In this document: one piece after another, positions 9,480 through 18,464 of the stretch
How positions within the stretch are numbered: the stretch's first letter is position 1
Layout: every line of letters starts with the position of its first letter
Assembly (NCBI GenBank): GCA_020446945.1
Contig: JAGRDS010000024.1
Coordinates: 1-62,719, forward strand
DNA: 62,719 bases
Origin: Parvularculaceae bacterium
GTDB taxonomy: Bacteria > Pseudomonadota > Alphaproteobacteria > Caulobacterales > Parvularculaceae
Reading direction: 5' to 3'
Notes under the pieces: generated by a model
Database searches by the model: none
What the model saw: the letters and a program-made list of their open reading frames with translations, nothing else
Told to the model about the DNA's origin: nothing
Translations under genes and position numbers: made by a program

Positions 9480-9600
9480 CGCAGGTCCGGCCGGCGCAAA
9501 TCCCGTCAATTTTCGGGGAGGAAAGGGCGAATTTCGGCCATTCGCCGTTATTTGGCCGTATGAATATGCGAGCGGAAAGCAGCGCCGATCAGCCGAAGAC

Positions 9601-9629
9601 GTTGGCGCCGGCGTAATTGATACCCATAT
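9601..9629 (+). promoter_or_regulatory. candidate heat-shock (sigma-32) promoter of rpoH
   Basis: GTTGGCG (-35, compare CTTGAAA) is followed after 14 bp by ACCCATAT (-10, compare CCCCATNT). Both the -10 match and the spacing fit the sigma-32 consensus. It lies about 57 bp before the rpoH start. Autoregulation of rpoH from a sigma-32 promoter is known in Caulobacter; here it is inferred from sequence. Confidence 0.5.
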
Positions 9630-9686
9630 CGGGCCCTTGCGCCGCCAAGCCTTCCCCGGCGGCCGAGGGGATCTGAAGAGAGTAAG

Positions 9687-10604
9687 ATGGCTAAAGACCT
9701 AGTTGCAGCGCCCGCCCTGACGCCGGACGGCAGCCTTTCGCGTTACCTCGCCGAGATTCGGAAATTTCCGATGCTCGCCAAGGACGAGGAATACATGCTC
9801 GCCAGGCGTTTCACCGAACATGAAGACCCGGAAGCGGCGCATCGCCTCGTCACAAGCCATTTAAGGCTCGTCGCAAAGATCGCCATGGGCTATCGCGGCT
9901 ATGGCCTGCCGATCGGGGAAGTCATCTCCGAAGGCAATGTCGGCCTGATGCAGGCGGTCAAGCGTTTCGACCCTGAAAAAGGTTTTCGTCTCGCGACTTA
10001 CGCCATGTGGTGGATCAAAGCGTCGATCCAGGAATATATTCTCAGATCCTGGAGCCTCGTCAAAATCGGTACGACGGCGGCGCAAAAGAAGCTTTTCTTC
10101 AACCTCAGAAAGATCAAGGGACAGATCGACGCCATCGAGGACGGCGATCTGCGCCCCGACCAGGTCAAGCTCATCGCCGACAAGCTCGGCGTCGCGCAGG
10201 ATGAAGTCGTTCAGATGAACCGCCGCATGACCGGCGGCGAAGCCTCGCTGAACGCGCCGCTCGGAAAGACGGAGGAAGGCGGCGGCGAGTGGCAGGATTG
10301 GCTTGTCGACGAAAACGCCGTCAATGCTGAACAAAAACTCGCGCGCGAGGACGAATACGACACGCGCATGGCTTTGCTGGAAAAGGCGATGGCGACGCTG
10401 AATGAACGCGAACAGCACATTCTGTCCGAACGTCGCCTGAAGGAAAACCCCGCGACGCTTGAGGAATTGAGCAAGGAATATAACGTTTCGCGCGAGCGCG
10501 TGCGCCAGATCGAAGTTCGCGCGTTTGAAAAGCTTCAAAAAGCAATGCAGCGCCTCGACAAGGAAATGCGCGCGGCGACAATCGAAGCCGCCGCGGCGCA
10601 TTAA
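9687..10604 (+). CDS. rpoH: RNA polymerase heat-shock sigma factor RpoH
   Basis: A 305-aa sigma-32. Region 2 is clear (SHLRLVAKIAMGY, GNVGLMQAVKRFDP, RLATYAMWWIKASIQEYILRSW), the RpoH box QKKLFFNLRK follows, and region 4 ends in NVSRERVRQIEVRAFEKL. Length and box separate it from housekeeping and other group sigmas. GAAGAGAG precedes the ATG. A candidate sigma-32 promoter lies upstream, so it is probably heat-induced. Confidence 0.96.
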   Translation: MAKDLVAAPALTPDGSLSRYLAEIRKFPMLAKDEEYMLARRFTEHEDPEAAHRLVTSHLRLVAKIAMGYRGYGLPIGEVISEGNVGLMQAVKRFDPEKGFRLATYAMWWIKASIQEYILRSWSLVKIGTTAAQKKLFFNLRKIKGQIDAIEDGDLRPDQVKLIADKLGVAQDEVVQMNRRMTGGEASLNAPLGKTEEGGGEWQDWLVDENAVNAEQKLAREDEYDTRMALLEKAMATLNEREQHILSERRLKENPATLEELSKEYNVSRERVRQIEVRAFEKLQKAMQRLDKEMRAATIEAAAAH

Positions 10605-10797
10605 GCGCCGTCGGCCTTGCGGCGAAAACTTTTTTCGCGGCAACTGCCTGGCGGCGCGATCTGCAAATCCTCATCCGCACAGGCGGCGATTCAAAAGGCG
10701 CGAAAACACAATTTTCGAGTTGCACCGACATACTCGCGAGCTTTTGAAAGACGCGGGCGCATTCCTCATCTAGTATTTCCGTAAAGGAGAGACAAAA

Positions 10798-11628
10798 ATG
10801 AATGCGCAAATTCAAGAAAGCAAAGTCGCCCAATTCCGCGCCCTTCATAAAAAGGGCGCGGCTTTCCTGTTTCCAAATTTCTGGGACGCGGGTTCTGCGC
10901 GCATTCTGGAAAGTCTCGGCTTTGACGCCCTCGCCTCAACAAGTTCGGGTTTCGCGCTGACCAAAGGGCGCGGCGATTACGGCGTCACCCGCGCTGACGT
11001 TCTGGCCCATGCGCGCGAGGTGTGCGCGGCGGTCGACATTCCCGTCGCCGCCGATCTTGAGAACGGTTTCGGGCCGAAGCCTGAAGATTGCGCTGTCACG
11101 GTCAGGGAAGCGGCGCAGACCGGGCTCTGCGGCGGATCGATCGAGGATTCGACCGGCGACAGCCGCAATCCGGTCCATGAAATGGATGCAGCGGTCGAGC
11201 GCGTTCGCGCCGCGGTCGAGGCGGCGCGCGCCGCGCCGGCCGGCTTCGTCCTGACAGCGCGCGCCGAAGCCTTCCTTTACGGCGACGCCGACCTCAACGA
11301 AGTGATTGCGCGGTTGCAGGCGTTTGAAGACGCCGGCGCCGAAATTCTCTTCGCGCCGGGGCTGCCGAATCTCGACGCCGTGAAAGCCGTCTGTTCGTCG
11401 GTTTCGGCGCCGGTCAACATTCTCGTTTACGGCGCGCTTGCGGCGCATTCGCGAGACGAGTTTGCGAAAGCCGGCGCTGCGCGCGTATCGCTTGGCGGCG
11501 CTTTGGCGTTTTCGGCCTATGGCGCGCTTGTCGAAACCGCGCGCTCGGTCCGGGAAAGCGGATCATTCGGCGCGCTCGGCGAACGGCGCGCGGCGATGAA
11601 AATCGTAAGCGGCGCGATCGCAAACTGA
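10798..11628 (+). CDS. isocitrate lyase/PEP mutase family protein
   Basis: A 276-aa TIM-barrel enzyme of the PEP mutase/2-methylisocitrate lyase superfamily, which makes or breaks C-C or P-C bonds next to a carboxylate. The markers are FPNFWDAGSARILE, TSSGFALTKGRGDYG, the metal-site region DLENGFG, and GGSIEDSTGD. The KKCGH-type isocitrate lyase loop is absent, as in the short family members whose substrates are mostly unknown. A strong AAGGAGAG site precedes the ATG. Confidence 0.87.
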   Translation: MNAQIQESKVAQFRALHKKGAAFLFPNFWDAGSARILESLGFDALASTSSGFALTKGRGDYGVTRADVLAHAREVCAAVDIPVAADLENGFGPKPEDCAVTVREAAQTGLCGGSIEDSTGDSRNPVHEMDAAVERVRAAVEAARAAPAGFVLTARAEAFLYGDADLNEVIARLQAFEDAGAEILFAPGLPNLDAVKAVCSSVSAPVNILVYGALAAHSRDEFAKAGAARVSLGGALAFSAYGALVETARSVRESGSFGALGERRAAMKIVSGAIAN

Positions 11629-11644
11629 CCAGCGATCCTATTCG

Positions 11645-11980
11645 TCACAAACGGATCACATATTCCTTGCGCGTCGTTTCGACGACTTCCCAGCTTCCCC
11701 GGAAACCGGGTTCGATAATGAAGCTGTCGCCCGGCCCGACGCGACGCGGCGCGCCGCCATCTTGGGTGACGATCGAAACGCCTGAAATTATGCGGCAATA
11801 TTCCCATTCATCATATTGAACGCGCCATTTGCCCGGCGTCGATTCCCAGACGCCGGCGTAAAGTCCGCCCGGCCTTTCATCGACATTCCAGGTTTTGAAC
11901 AAAGGGGCGCCGGAAACAATGCGATCCGCCGGCGGCGCGCCGGCTTCAGGTTCGATTGAACCGATATCAAGCGATATCAA
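11645..11980 (-). CDS. cupin domain protein (DUF861-like)
   Basis: A 111-aa single-domain beta-barrel. WESTPGKWRVQYDEWEYCRIISG and RVGPGDSFIIEPGFRGSWEV are the two conserved cupin strands of the DUF861/EutQ-like family, many of which bind a metal or a small acid. The start is taken as TTG because AAGGGG lies seven bases before it; no ATG or GTG is placed well. A 10-bp tandem repeat lies at this start. It follows the MAPEG gene by 11 bases. Confidence 0.78.
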   Translation of the reverse strand: MISLDIGSIEPEAGAPPADRIVSGAPLFKTWNVDERPGGLYAGVWESTPGKWRVQYDEWEYCRIISGVSIVTQDGGAPRRVGPGDSFIIEPGFRGSWEVVETTRKEYVIRL

Positions 11981-11991
11981 GCGCTGACCCC

Positions 11992-12393
11992 TTACAAGGC
12001 GAGAACGCAGCGAACCGCGATCGCCATCAAAATTACGGAACCTGTTGCGAAAACGCTGAAACGGAGCGTAACGCGGCGGACGATTATCTGCACGAGAGAA
12101 TGAACGATCCGCACGCCGACATAGGCCCAAGCGAGCCCGATATTGATCGCGTCGCCGGCGCCGGCGAGATGCGCATACAGGGCGAGCGCGTAGAATATCG
12201 TCGGCTGTTCATGCAGGTGATTGTAATTGTCCGCGACAACGCGCGCGGCTTGAGGCAAACCGGAGAGAGAACCGGGATGGATCGCCGATTGCGGATCAAT
12301 GTTCGCTTTTTGCATCGCCGGTATGCGCGTTGCGTACATCCAGATCCAGACGATGAGCGTCCAGCAGACAAGAGCGAGTACTGGCGTCAGCAT
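11992..12393 (-). CDS. MAPEG family membrane protein
   Basis: A 133-aa protein with four membrane helices. HPGSLSGLPQAARVVADNYNHLHEQPTIFYALAL carries the glutathione-site residues (R, N, E) of the MAPEG superfamily, whose eukaryotic members conjugate or isomerise lipids with glutathione. AAGGAG precedes the ATG. It lies between a six-helix membrane protein and the cupin gene on the same strand. The substrate is unknown. Confidence 0.87.
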   Translation of the reverse strand: MLTPVLALVCWTLIVWIWMYATRIPAMQKANIDPQSAIHPGSLSGLPQAARVVADNYNHLHEQPTIFYALALYAHLAGAGDAINIGLAWAYVGVRIVHSLVQIIVRRVTLRFSVFATGSVILMAIAVRCVLAL

Positions 12394-12432
12394 GGTATTC
12401 TCCTTGCGGCGGTTCGATATGAAACGCCGGCG

Positions 12433-13383
12433 CTAGTTCGAGCCGGCGCCCTGCGTCCCTTTAAGAAATCTGTATGCAACGCCGGCCGGTGCGACCATCA
12501 GCGCCGTCCAGACAATCGTCAACGCATACCCGACAATCACGAATGAGATTGATCGCAAATCCGACAGGCTCCAGAGGCTGCGCTGCAAATCGAACAGCTT
12601 GCGCTGTATCTCGGCGGCCGCTTGCGGATCGGAAGCGTTATTGAACAGCTCAACCAAAAGATCGGCGTATCCAATGCCCATCAAAGCCAACCAGATAATC
12701 GACATCAAAATCATAAGGCCCCACCACACGCCCCAATAAAGCGCGAGGGAAATCGTTGAACCCTTCGTCAGCGCCCAGGAGGCCGCAACGCCGATTTTCC
12801 GCTCGCCGATGCAGGCCGGATAAACGAGAGACATTCTGAGGCAGAACCAAATCATCGCAACGATCCATGCGAACATGAGCGCCGCGCCAACAACGCCGGC
12901 GACGCTTGCGCCCGCCGCGCCAAGCACGCCGGCCAGCATGCCGAGGACCGCGATTATTGCGGCCAACGCGACGACCCCAACGAAATAAACAAGAGTAAAC
13001 AGCCCTAAAAGCAACAATGTCGAACCGATAATCCTCAACTCGCCGGCGCCAAAGGCAAAATAAAATGGCAGACGCGGCGATTCGCCGAGAATGACGTGCC
13101 GAAGCAGGCCGGTGAAAACCATCGGATAAAATATCGCCATAGCCAGATAGATTTTACCGGCCGCAGCCGCCATCGGGCGCATATGCTCAAACGCCGCCGC
13201 CGGGTCCGCATTCGGATCGATGTCCATCATTTTCTGCTGGGCGTCGAACAGGTCCGGCATGACGAGCAGTTGAACCGCCAACATGGCGAGAACCGGCAAC
13301 CAGGCGATTTTCACGATCGTCAGAAAATGGGCGATAATATAAGAGAAGCTTGCGCCGACCGTCTTGAATACCGGCAATTTCAT
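12433..13383 (-). CDS. hypothetical multi-pass membrane protein
   Basis: A 316-aa protein with about six membrane segments and a soluble loop around residues 52-75 rich in D, P and A. I see no catalytic motif. A GTG two codons upstream is possible; the ATG has GGGG close before it. It resembles unclassified alphaproteobacterial membrane proteins with repeated Gly/Ala helices. It heads a same-strand run with the MAPEG and cupin genes. Confidence 0.75.
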   Translation of the reverse strand: MKLPVFKTVGASFSYIIAHFLTIVKIAWLPVLAMLAVQLLVMPDLFDAQQKMMDIDPNADPAAAFEHMRPMAAAAGKIYLAMAIFYPMVFTGLLRHVILGESPRLPFYFAFGAGELRIIGSTLLLLGLFTLVYFVGVVALAAIIAVLGMLAGVLGAAGASVAGVVGAALMFAWIVAMIWFCLRMSLVYPACIGERKIGVAASWALTKGSTISLALYWGVWWGLMILMSIIWLALMGIGYADLLVELFNNASDPQAAAEIQRKLFDLQRSLWSLSDLRSISFVIVGYALTIVWTALMVAPAGVAYRFLKGTQGAGSN

Positions 13384-13548
13384 AGTCACCCCGCAATAAA
13401 TCTCCGAGATTGTGGCAGGCGCACCGAAAATTACAACTTCATTTCATTCAACTTGCGTACACGGAAAGAAAACCGGGTATTCGCGAACCGGGGGCGCGGC
13501 GGCGAGCCTTGCCGGCGAATGCGGCGATCGCCCGCCTGCTCTCCTCGC

Positions 13549-14028
13549 CTACTCTCCGCCGGCGCCCGTTTCGCCGCTGTTCCAGTAATTATAGCGTATT
13601 GAATACCGCCAGCCGCCGAGCGGGATGAAGTCCATGCGCGCATAAAGCCTGGAGAATTCGGCCGGCGAGGTCCCTTCAAGGTCGAAGCGCCATTTCTTCA
13701 CAGCGCCCTGCGTGCGCCGGACGAACTGGTAATTGAGATTTTCGGGGCCGCGATAAATGCTTTCCACATTTTGCGGCGCGCCGGATGCGTCAATCGAAAA
13801 CTCGACGATCACGCACATGTGCGGCCGGAAGGGACCGCGCAACCGATCGGGCAGGTAGAGCGGCTTGGCCGGCGCCGGCGTCACGCCGCCTGAGGCGAGC
13901 GTACTCTCCATCGCATCGCACCCCGCCTCTATCTCTTCGGCGAGCGCGTTCCATTCATCGCTGAATTCCGCATGGGCGGGCCCTGTGGCGCCGACCAGCG
14001 CGCCGATCGCGGCGAACAGCAGTTTCAT
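13549..14028 (-). CDS. exported protein with TonB-C-like domain
   Basis: A 159-aa protein with a cleavable signal peptide (about residues 1-20, ending AHA). The middle and C-terminal part, CVIVEFSIDASGAPQNVESIYRG and AVKKWRFDLEG, has the spacing of the TonB C-terminal domain, in which a new strand is added to a partner sheet. There is no membrane anchor or Pro-rich spacer, so it is not a working TonB but a free periplasmic relative. Function unknown. Confidence 0.72.
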   Translation of the reverse strand: MKLLFAAIGALVGATGPAHAEFSDEWNALAEEIEAGCDAMESTLASGGVTPAPAKPLYLPDRLRGPFRPHMCVIVEFSIDASGAPQNVESIYRGPENLNYQFVRRTQGAVKKWRFDLEGTSPAEFSRLYARMDFIPLGGWRYSIRYNYWNSGETGAGGE

Positions 14029-14097
14029 GACCGGCCCTCCCCCTATTGATGCGCATGACGGCGCACGGGCGAGGATAGGCCGGGCTTCGCCGTCAGT

Positions 14098-15321
14098 CTA
14101 CGCCGCGTTCGAGTGCTTCTTGAATTCGATCCGCGAAATTGCGCGGCAATGGACTTCATCGGGCCCGTCCGCCAGGCGAAGCGTGCGCAACATCGCATAA
14201 GCGCGGGCGAGGCCGAAATCGGTCGTAACGCCGGCGCCGCCATGAGCCTGTATCGCATCGTCGATTATGCGCAGCGCGGCGCGCGGGGCGGCGACTTTGA
14301 TCATGGCGATTTCCGCCTGCGCCGCCTTGGCGCCGACTGTGTCCATCATCCAGGCGGCTTTCAGCGTCAAAAGCCGCGCCATTTCAATATCGATGCGCGC
14401 TTCGGCGACGCGCTGCTCCCAGATCGAATGTTTGAATATCGGCTTGCCGAACGCTTCGCGCGTCAGGATGCGCTTCACCAGTTTTTCAATCGCGACTTCG
14501 GCTGCGCCGATTGTGCGCATGCAATGGTGAATGCGCCCAGGCCCCAGGCGCCCTTGCGCGATTTCAAACCCTCGCCCCTCGCCGAGCAACATGTTTTCTT
14601 TTGGTACACGGACATTTTCCAGCACAACCTCCATATGTCCATGCGGCGCATCATCATAGCCGAACACCGGCAAATGGCGTACGATCCTGACGCCGCTCGC
14701 CTCCGCCGGCACGAGGATCATCGACTGCTGCACATGCTTTTCCGCGCGCTTGTCGGTCTTTCCCATCACGATATAGATTTTGCAGCGCGGATCGCCGGCG
14801 CCGGATGACCACCATTTGCGCCCGTTTATGACGTAGTCGTCGCCGTCTCGGCGTATCTCGGTTTCAATATTGGTAGCATCCGAAGACGCAACACCCGGCT
14901 CCGTCATCAGGAACGCCGAACGTATCTCGCCGTCGAGCAACGGCTTTAGCCATTCTTCCTGCTGCGCGGGCGCGCCGTATTTCATCAGCACTTCCATATT
15001 GCCGGTATCGGGCGCGGCGCAGTTGAAGACTTCCGGCGCGATATGGCAGCGCCCGGTCAGTTCCGCGATCGGCGCATAATCGGCGTTTGAAAGGCCCGGG
15101 CCGAATTTCGGATCGGAATGGAACATGTTCCAGAGCCCTTCCTCCTTCGCCTTTTCCTTCAATTCCTCAATGACGGGAGGAACCTTCCAGCGTCCTGCGC
15201 CCGGGCCGAATTCCTGATGTTGGCGCTCGTAAACCTCGGCGCCTTCATAAACATATTTATCCATGAAGCCGGAAACGCGGGCGAGGTAATCCTTGCAGCG
15301 GGGCGAATAGGCGAAATCCAT
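14098..15321 (-). CDS. acyl-CoA dehydrogenase
   Basis: A 407-aa flavoprotein that oxidises acyl-CoA thioesters. FAD/substrate motifs seen are [34 protein letters not shown] and the C-terminal [19 protein letters not shown]. It resembles the larger ACAD10/11-like and FadE-type bacterial enzymes. An upstream extension of 69 codons is rejected because AAGGAG lies directly ahead of the ATG chosen. It is a single gene with no beta-oxidation partners beside it. Confidence 0.92.
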   Translation of the reverse strand: MDFAYSPRCKDYLARVSGFMDKYVYEGAEVYERQHQEFGPGAGRWKVPPVIEELKEKAKEEGLWNMFHSDPKFGPGLSNADYAPIAELTGRCHIAPEVFNCAAPDTGNMEVLMKYGAPAQQEEWLKPLLDGEIRSAFLMTEPGVASSDATNIETEIRRDGDDYVINGRKWWSSGAGDPRCKIYIVMGKTDKRAEKHVQQSMILVPAEASGVRIVRHLPVFGYDDAPHGHMEVVLENVRVPKENMLLGEGRGFEIAQGRLGPGRIHHCMRTIGAAEVAIEKLVKRILTREAFGKPIFKHSIWEQRVAEARIDIEMARLLTLKAAWMMDTVGAKAAQAEIAMIKVAAPRAALRIIDDAIQAHGGAGVTTDFGLARAYAMLRTLRLADGPDEVHCRAISRIEFKKHSNAA

Positions 15322-15950
15322 GGCGCTTGCTCCTTTTTCAGCGCCCATGATAGCGATTGCGCCATATGGCGAAAGGACGGCGCGCAGCGCGCGGCGCCTT
15401 ACATTGCAGCTTGACGCCTGTCCGCGCGAGGTTGCGGACCAAACAGTCAAAGGCGGTCGAAAAGTTCGAAGCGCCGAATTTGATGCGTCAGGCTTTCCCG
15501 GACTCAATCGGACGGCGCGCGCCGTCAATCGGTTCCTTGTCGCCCTCTCTGACGAATTGATCGCGCGTTTTGAATATCTGGTCTTTTTGCGCGCGCTCGG
15601 ATTCGGCGTCGCCCGCGCGCGTGCGGATCGGCCGCGCCGCCGTTGACGCCCACCCCCTCATTCCCGCTCTTCCCGGCGGAGCGCCATCACTGCGGAGCAC
15701 GGGCGAGCGAATCAGCACGCAACGGAACGGCGCCGGAGGAGTGCGGATTTGAGCGTAAGGCCGCGAAAAATCCCTGCGATTCGCCGCTGCGGACCGCAAG
15801 GCGGCGCCCCCTTTGGTTCGCCGCGAAAGGCAAGCGAAATTTTGCAAAATTTTTTTCACATGCAGGGGCGGAAATGCGGACCCGAAACAATCGCCGCTCG
15901 CACCAGATGCGCCGCGGCGGCTTAAGAATTGAGGCGCACTGCATGCGCTG
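15322..15950. other. gene-free stretch upstream of the nrdA control region
   Basis: I see no convincing gene in these 629 bp. Short open frames exist on both strands, but they lack ribosome sites and recognisable domains and consist of Arg/Ala/Pro-rich shadow sequence typical of GC-rich DNA. A divergent promoter for the acyl-CoA dehydrogenase probably lies at the left edge. No repeat family or insertion sequence is evident. Confidence 0.5.
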
Positions 15951-15952
15951 CA

Positions 15953-15968
15953 TTAATAATCCCTTAAC
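15953..15968. promoter_or_regulatory. CtrA-type binding box
   Basis: TTAA, seven bases, then TTAAC is an exact match to the CtrA consensus of Caulobacter and relatives. It is centred about 75 bp before the predicted nrdA-side transcription start and lies in a short AT-rich island. Cell-cycle control of ribonucleotide reductase would fit. Binding is inferred from sequence only. Confidence 0.55.
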
Positions 15969-15999
15969 CAAAAAAATCTGACCTGTTGGTAACTTCATA

Positions 16000-16037
16000 T
16001 TGACGCTCGCAAGCGTGTCGATCACTATATGTTGTGT
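16000..16037 (+). promoter_or_regulatory. nrd promoter with overlapping NrdR-like box
   Basis: TTGACG at 16000-16005 can serve as -35 and ACTATA or TATATG at 16024-16031 as -10. The -10 lies inside TCACTATATGTTGTGT (16022-16037), which agrees with the NrdR consensus acaCwAtATaTwGtgt at nearly every defined position. A second, much weaker copy may lie near 15992. NrdR is the universal repressor of ribonucleotide reductase genes, and a box over the -10 would block the promoter. Confidence 0.6.
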
Positions 16038-16039
16038 CG

Positions 16040-16210
16040 ATGGCGGCAACGGCTCTTCCGGTGAAACGGGCGGGCGGAAAGGCCTCCAACGGCTCCGCGA
16101 ATAGCGGATTTCTTGCGGAAAACACGCGCGACGCTGTGACCGGCGCGCCCCTTTGGGGCAACCCGGCGGAGGAGCCGCGCGCCCCGGACCGAAAGCGGCC
16201 GGGGAGTTGA
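16040..16210 (+). CDS. possible 56-aa leader ORF ahead of nrdA
   Basis: The frame runs from ATG to TGA with high GC at third positions and no rare codons. The peptide has no recognised domain (starts MAATALPVKRAGG, contains GFLAENTRDAVTGAPLWG). Its ATG lies only about four bases after the predicted transcription start, so it would be read nearly leaderless. It ends 18 bp before nrdA. It may be a regulatory upstream ORF, or chance; nothing beyond composition and position supports it. Confidence 0.3.
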   Translation: MAATALPVKRAGGKASNGSANSGFLAENTRDAVTGAPLWGNPAEEPRAPDRKRPGS

Positions 16211-16228
16211 CGAAGAGGGTCAGGGGCG

Positions 16229-18130
16229 ATGTCTGCAGCGGCTGAATCGGCGAAAATCCAGGAAAATTCGGGCGCTGCGCCCGCCGGCGCGCGCCGTCCG
16301 GACCTTCGCCTCGTCAAGGATATTGCGCTCGACCCCTCGCGCGACGCGCTTTTGACCGAATTTGGCAAGAAGACGCTCGACGACCGTTATCTGCTGGAGG
16401 GCGAATCCTATCAGGACATGTTCGCCCGCGTCGCCAGAACCTATGGCGACGACGCGGACCATGCGCAGCGCATCTACGATTACATTTCAAAGCTCTGGTT
16501 CATGCCGGCGACGCCGGTGCTTTCAAACGGCGGCGCGGCGCGCGGCCTGCCGATTTCATGCTTTTTGAATGCGGTCGGCGATTCGCTCGACGATATTGTC
16601 GGCGTCTGGAACGAAAACGTCGCCCTCGCGTCGAACGGCGGCGGCATCGGCACCTATTGGGGCGGCGTGCGTTCGATCGGCGAAAAAGTCAAAGGGTCGG
16701 GCGCGACGTCAGGAATCATTCCGTTCATCCGCGTCATGGATTCCTTGACGCTTGCGATCAGCCAGGGTTCGCTGCGCCGCGGTTCGGCCGCGTGCTATCT
16801 CGACATCCACCATCCGGAAATTGAGGAGTTCCTCGAAATCAGGAAACCTTCCGGCGATTTCAACCGCAAGTCGCTCAACCTTCATCACGGCCTCAACATC
16901 ACGGACGAGTTCATGGACGCGGTGATGAACGATGAGGAATTCGGCCTTAAATCGCCGAAGACGGGCGAAGTCCTGAAAACGATCAGCGCCCGGAAATTGT
17001 GGCAGAAGATCCTTGAAGTGCGTCTTGCGACAGGCGAGCCCTATCTCGTCTTTTCAGACACCGTCAATCGCTCGATGCCGAAACACCAGAAGGATCTGGG
17101 CCTTAAGGTTTCAACGTCGAATCTTTGCTCGGAAATCATGCTGCACACCGGCAAGGATCATCTGGGCGAGGATCGAACAGCCGTTTGCTGCCTGTCCTCC
17201 ATCAACGCCGAAAAATATTTCGAGTGGAAGGACGAGCCGCAATTTATCGAGGACGTAATGCGCTTCCTCGACAATGTTCTGGAAGATTTCATCAACCGCG
17301 CGCCCGCCTCGATGGCGAAAGCGGTGTATTCAGCAAGGCGCGAGCGTTCGGTCGGTCTCGGCCTCATGGGCTTTCACTCCTTCCTGCAGGCGCAAGGCGT
17401 CCCGTTTGAAAGCGCGATGGCGAAATCGTGGAACACCCGCCTTTTCAAGCACATCCGCATGGGCGCGGACGCAGCCTCCGTCGCGCTCGCCGAGGAACGC
17501 GGGCCATGCCCGGACGCGGAAGAACGCGGCGTCAAACAGCGCTTTTCCCACAAGCTTGCGATCGCGCCGACCGCATCGATTTCGATCATCTGCGGCGGCT
17601 GTTCGCCGTGCATCGAACCGATCCCGGCGAATGTCTATACGCACAAGACGCTTTCCGGTTCTTTCACGGTGAAGAACACCGCGCTCCAGGCGCGGCTCGC
17701 GGAAAAAGGCGCCGATACGGACGATATCTGGACATCAATCATCGAGCATGAAGGTTCCGTCCAGCACCTCGAATGCCTCGACGATCTTGAGAAGGATATT
17801 TTCAAGACCGCATTCGAAATCGACCAGCGCTGGGTTGTCGAACTCGCCGCCGACCGCTCGCCCTTCATCTGCCAGGGACAGTCGGTGAACGTGTTCCTGC
17901 CCGGCGACGTCGACAAATGGGATCTTCACATGCTGCACTGGACGGCGTGGGAGAAAGGCGTCAAATCGCTTTATTATTGCCGCTCGAAATCCGTGCAGCG
18001 CGCCGGCTTCGCCAACGGCAAAAAAACCTCCGGCAATGACGACGCTTCTGAACCGGGCGCGGAAAACATCGGCGAGATGATGCAGCGTGCGGCGAGAACC
18101 GATTACGACGAATGTCTGGCCTGTCAGTGA
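16229..18130 (+). CDS. nrdA: class I ribonucleoside-diphosphate reductase, alpha subunit
   Basis: A 633-aa catalytic subunit that makes deoxynucleotides. Active-site residues are visible: Cys111 in GLPISC, the triad N-C-E in SNLCSEI (298-302) carrying the thiyl cysteine, the second redox cysteine in AVCCLSS (320-321), and the C-terminal cysteine pair in ECLACQ that passes electrons from thioredoxin. The barrel begins by residue 35, so the N-terminal ATP-cone for dATP inhibition is missing. The radical-generating NrdB subunit is not next door. Confidence 0.95.
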   Translation: MSAAAESAKIQENSGAAPAGARRPDLRLVKDIALDPSRDALLTEFGKKTLDDRYLLEGESYQDMFARVARTYGDDADHAQRIYDYISKLWFMPATPVLSNGGAARGLPISCFLNAVGDSLDDIVGVWNENVALASNGGGIGTYWGGVRSIGEKVKGSGATSGIIPFIRVMDSLTLAISQGSLRRGSAACYLDIHHPEIEEFLEIRKPSGDFNRKSLNLHHGLNITDEFMDAVMNDEEFGLKSPKTGEVLKTISARKLWQKILEVRLATGEPYLVFSDTVNRSMPKHQKDLGLKVSTSNLCSEIMLHTGKDHLGEDRTAVCCLSSINAEKYFEWKDEPQFIEDVMRFLDNVLEDFINRAPASMAKAVYSARRERSVGLGLMGFHSFLQAQGVPFESAMAKSWNTRLFKHIRMGADAASVALAEERGPCPDAEERGVKQRFSHKLAIAPTASISIICGGCSPCIEPIPANVYTHKTLSGSFTVKNTALQARLAEKGADTDDIWTSIIEHEGSVQHLECLDDLEKDIFKTAFEIDQRWVVELAADRSPFICQGQSVNVFLPGDVDKWDLHMLHWTAWEKGVKSLYYCRSKSVQRAGFANGKKTSGNDDASEPGAENIGEMMQRAARTDYDECLACQ

Positions 18131-18435
18131 GCGCGCGCGTTCATTTTTATTGAGATTTTTTCTCAATCGGCAGATCGTGCGCCACATGCCGCCTTCCCGT
18201 CCATACGCAGTGCGCAATTGTGTGACGCTGACGCTGCACCAGTCGCCGCGAGGGTGACTCGGCCGTCCTAAAGCCCCGGGTCTGCACAGCGGCGTTTCAC
18301 TTCGCAGCGCGCACGCAATAACGCGCCATGAACGGATAAAAGTCGCGATCGACCACGAATAACGCCTGGAGAAAGGACGCTGCGGGTATTCCTTGCGGCC
18401 TCGCATCATTGCAGACCCGCGCCGATCTTTCGCTC
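18131..18435. other. gene-free stretch after nrdA
   Basis: No gene is visible between nrdA and the terminator of the facing epimerase transcript. A weak hairpin, ATTGAG with CTCAAT around a T-run, lies just after the nrdA stop but lacks the form of a Rho-independent terminator. The usual nrdB partner is absent here. Confidence 0.5.
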
Positions 18436-18464
18436 AAAAAAAAGCGCCGCGTGAGCCGCGGCGC
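18436..18464 (-). terminator. Rho-independent terminator
   Basis: On the minus strand GCGCCGCG, a 5-base loop and the exact complement CGCGGCGC are followed directly by eight T. It ends the transcript of the epimerase gene about 240 bp after its stop, which leaves a long untranslated tail in which I see no gene. Confidence 0.88.

Noticed and set aside
10621..10637. Hairpin GCGAAAA-CTT-TTTTCGC after rpoH
   Set aside because: Only three GC pairs in the stem and no clean T-run after it; too weak to call a terminator.
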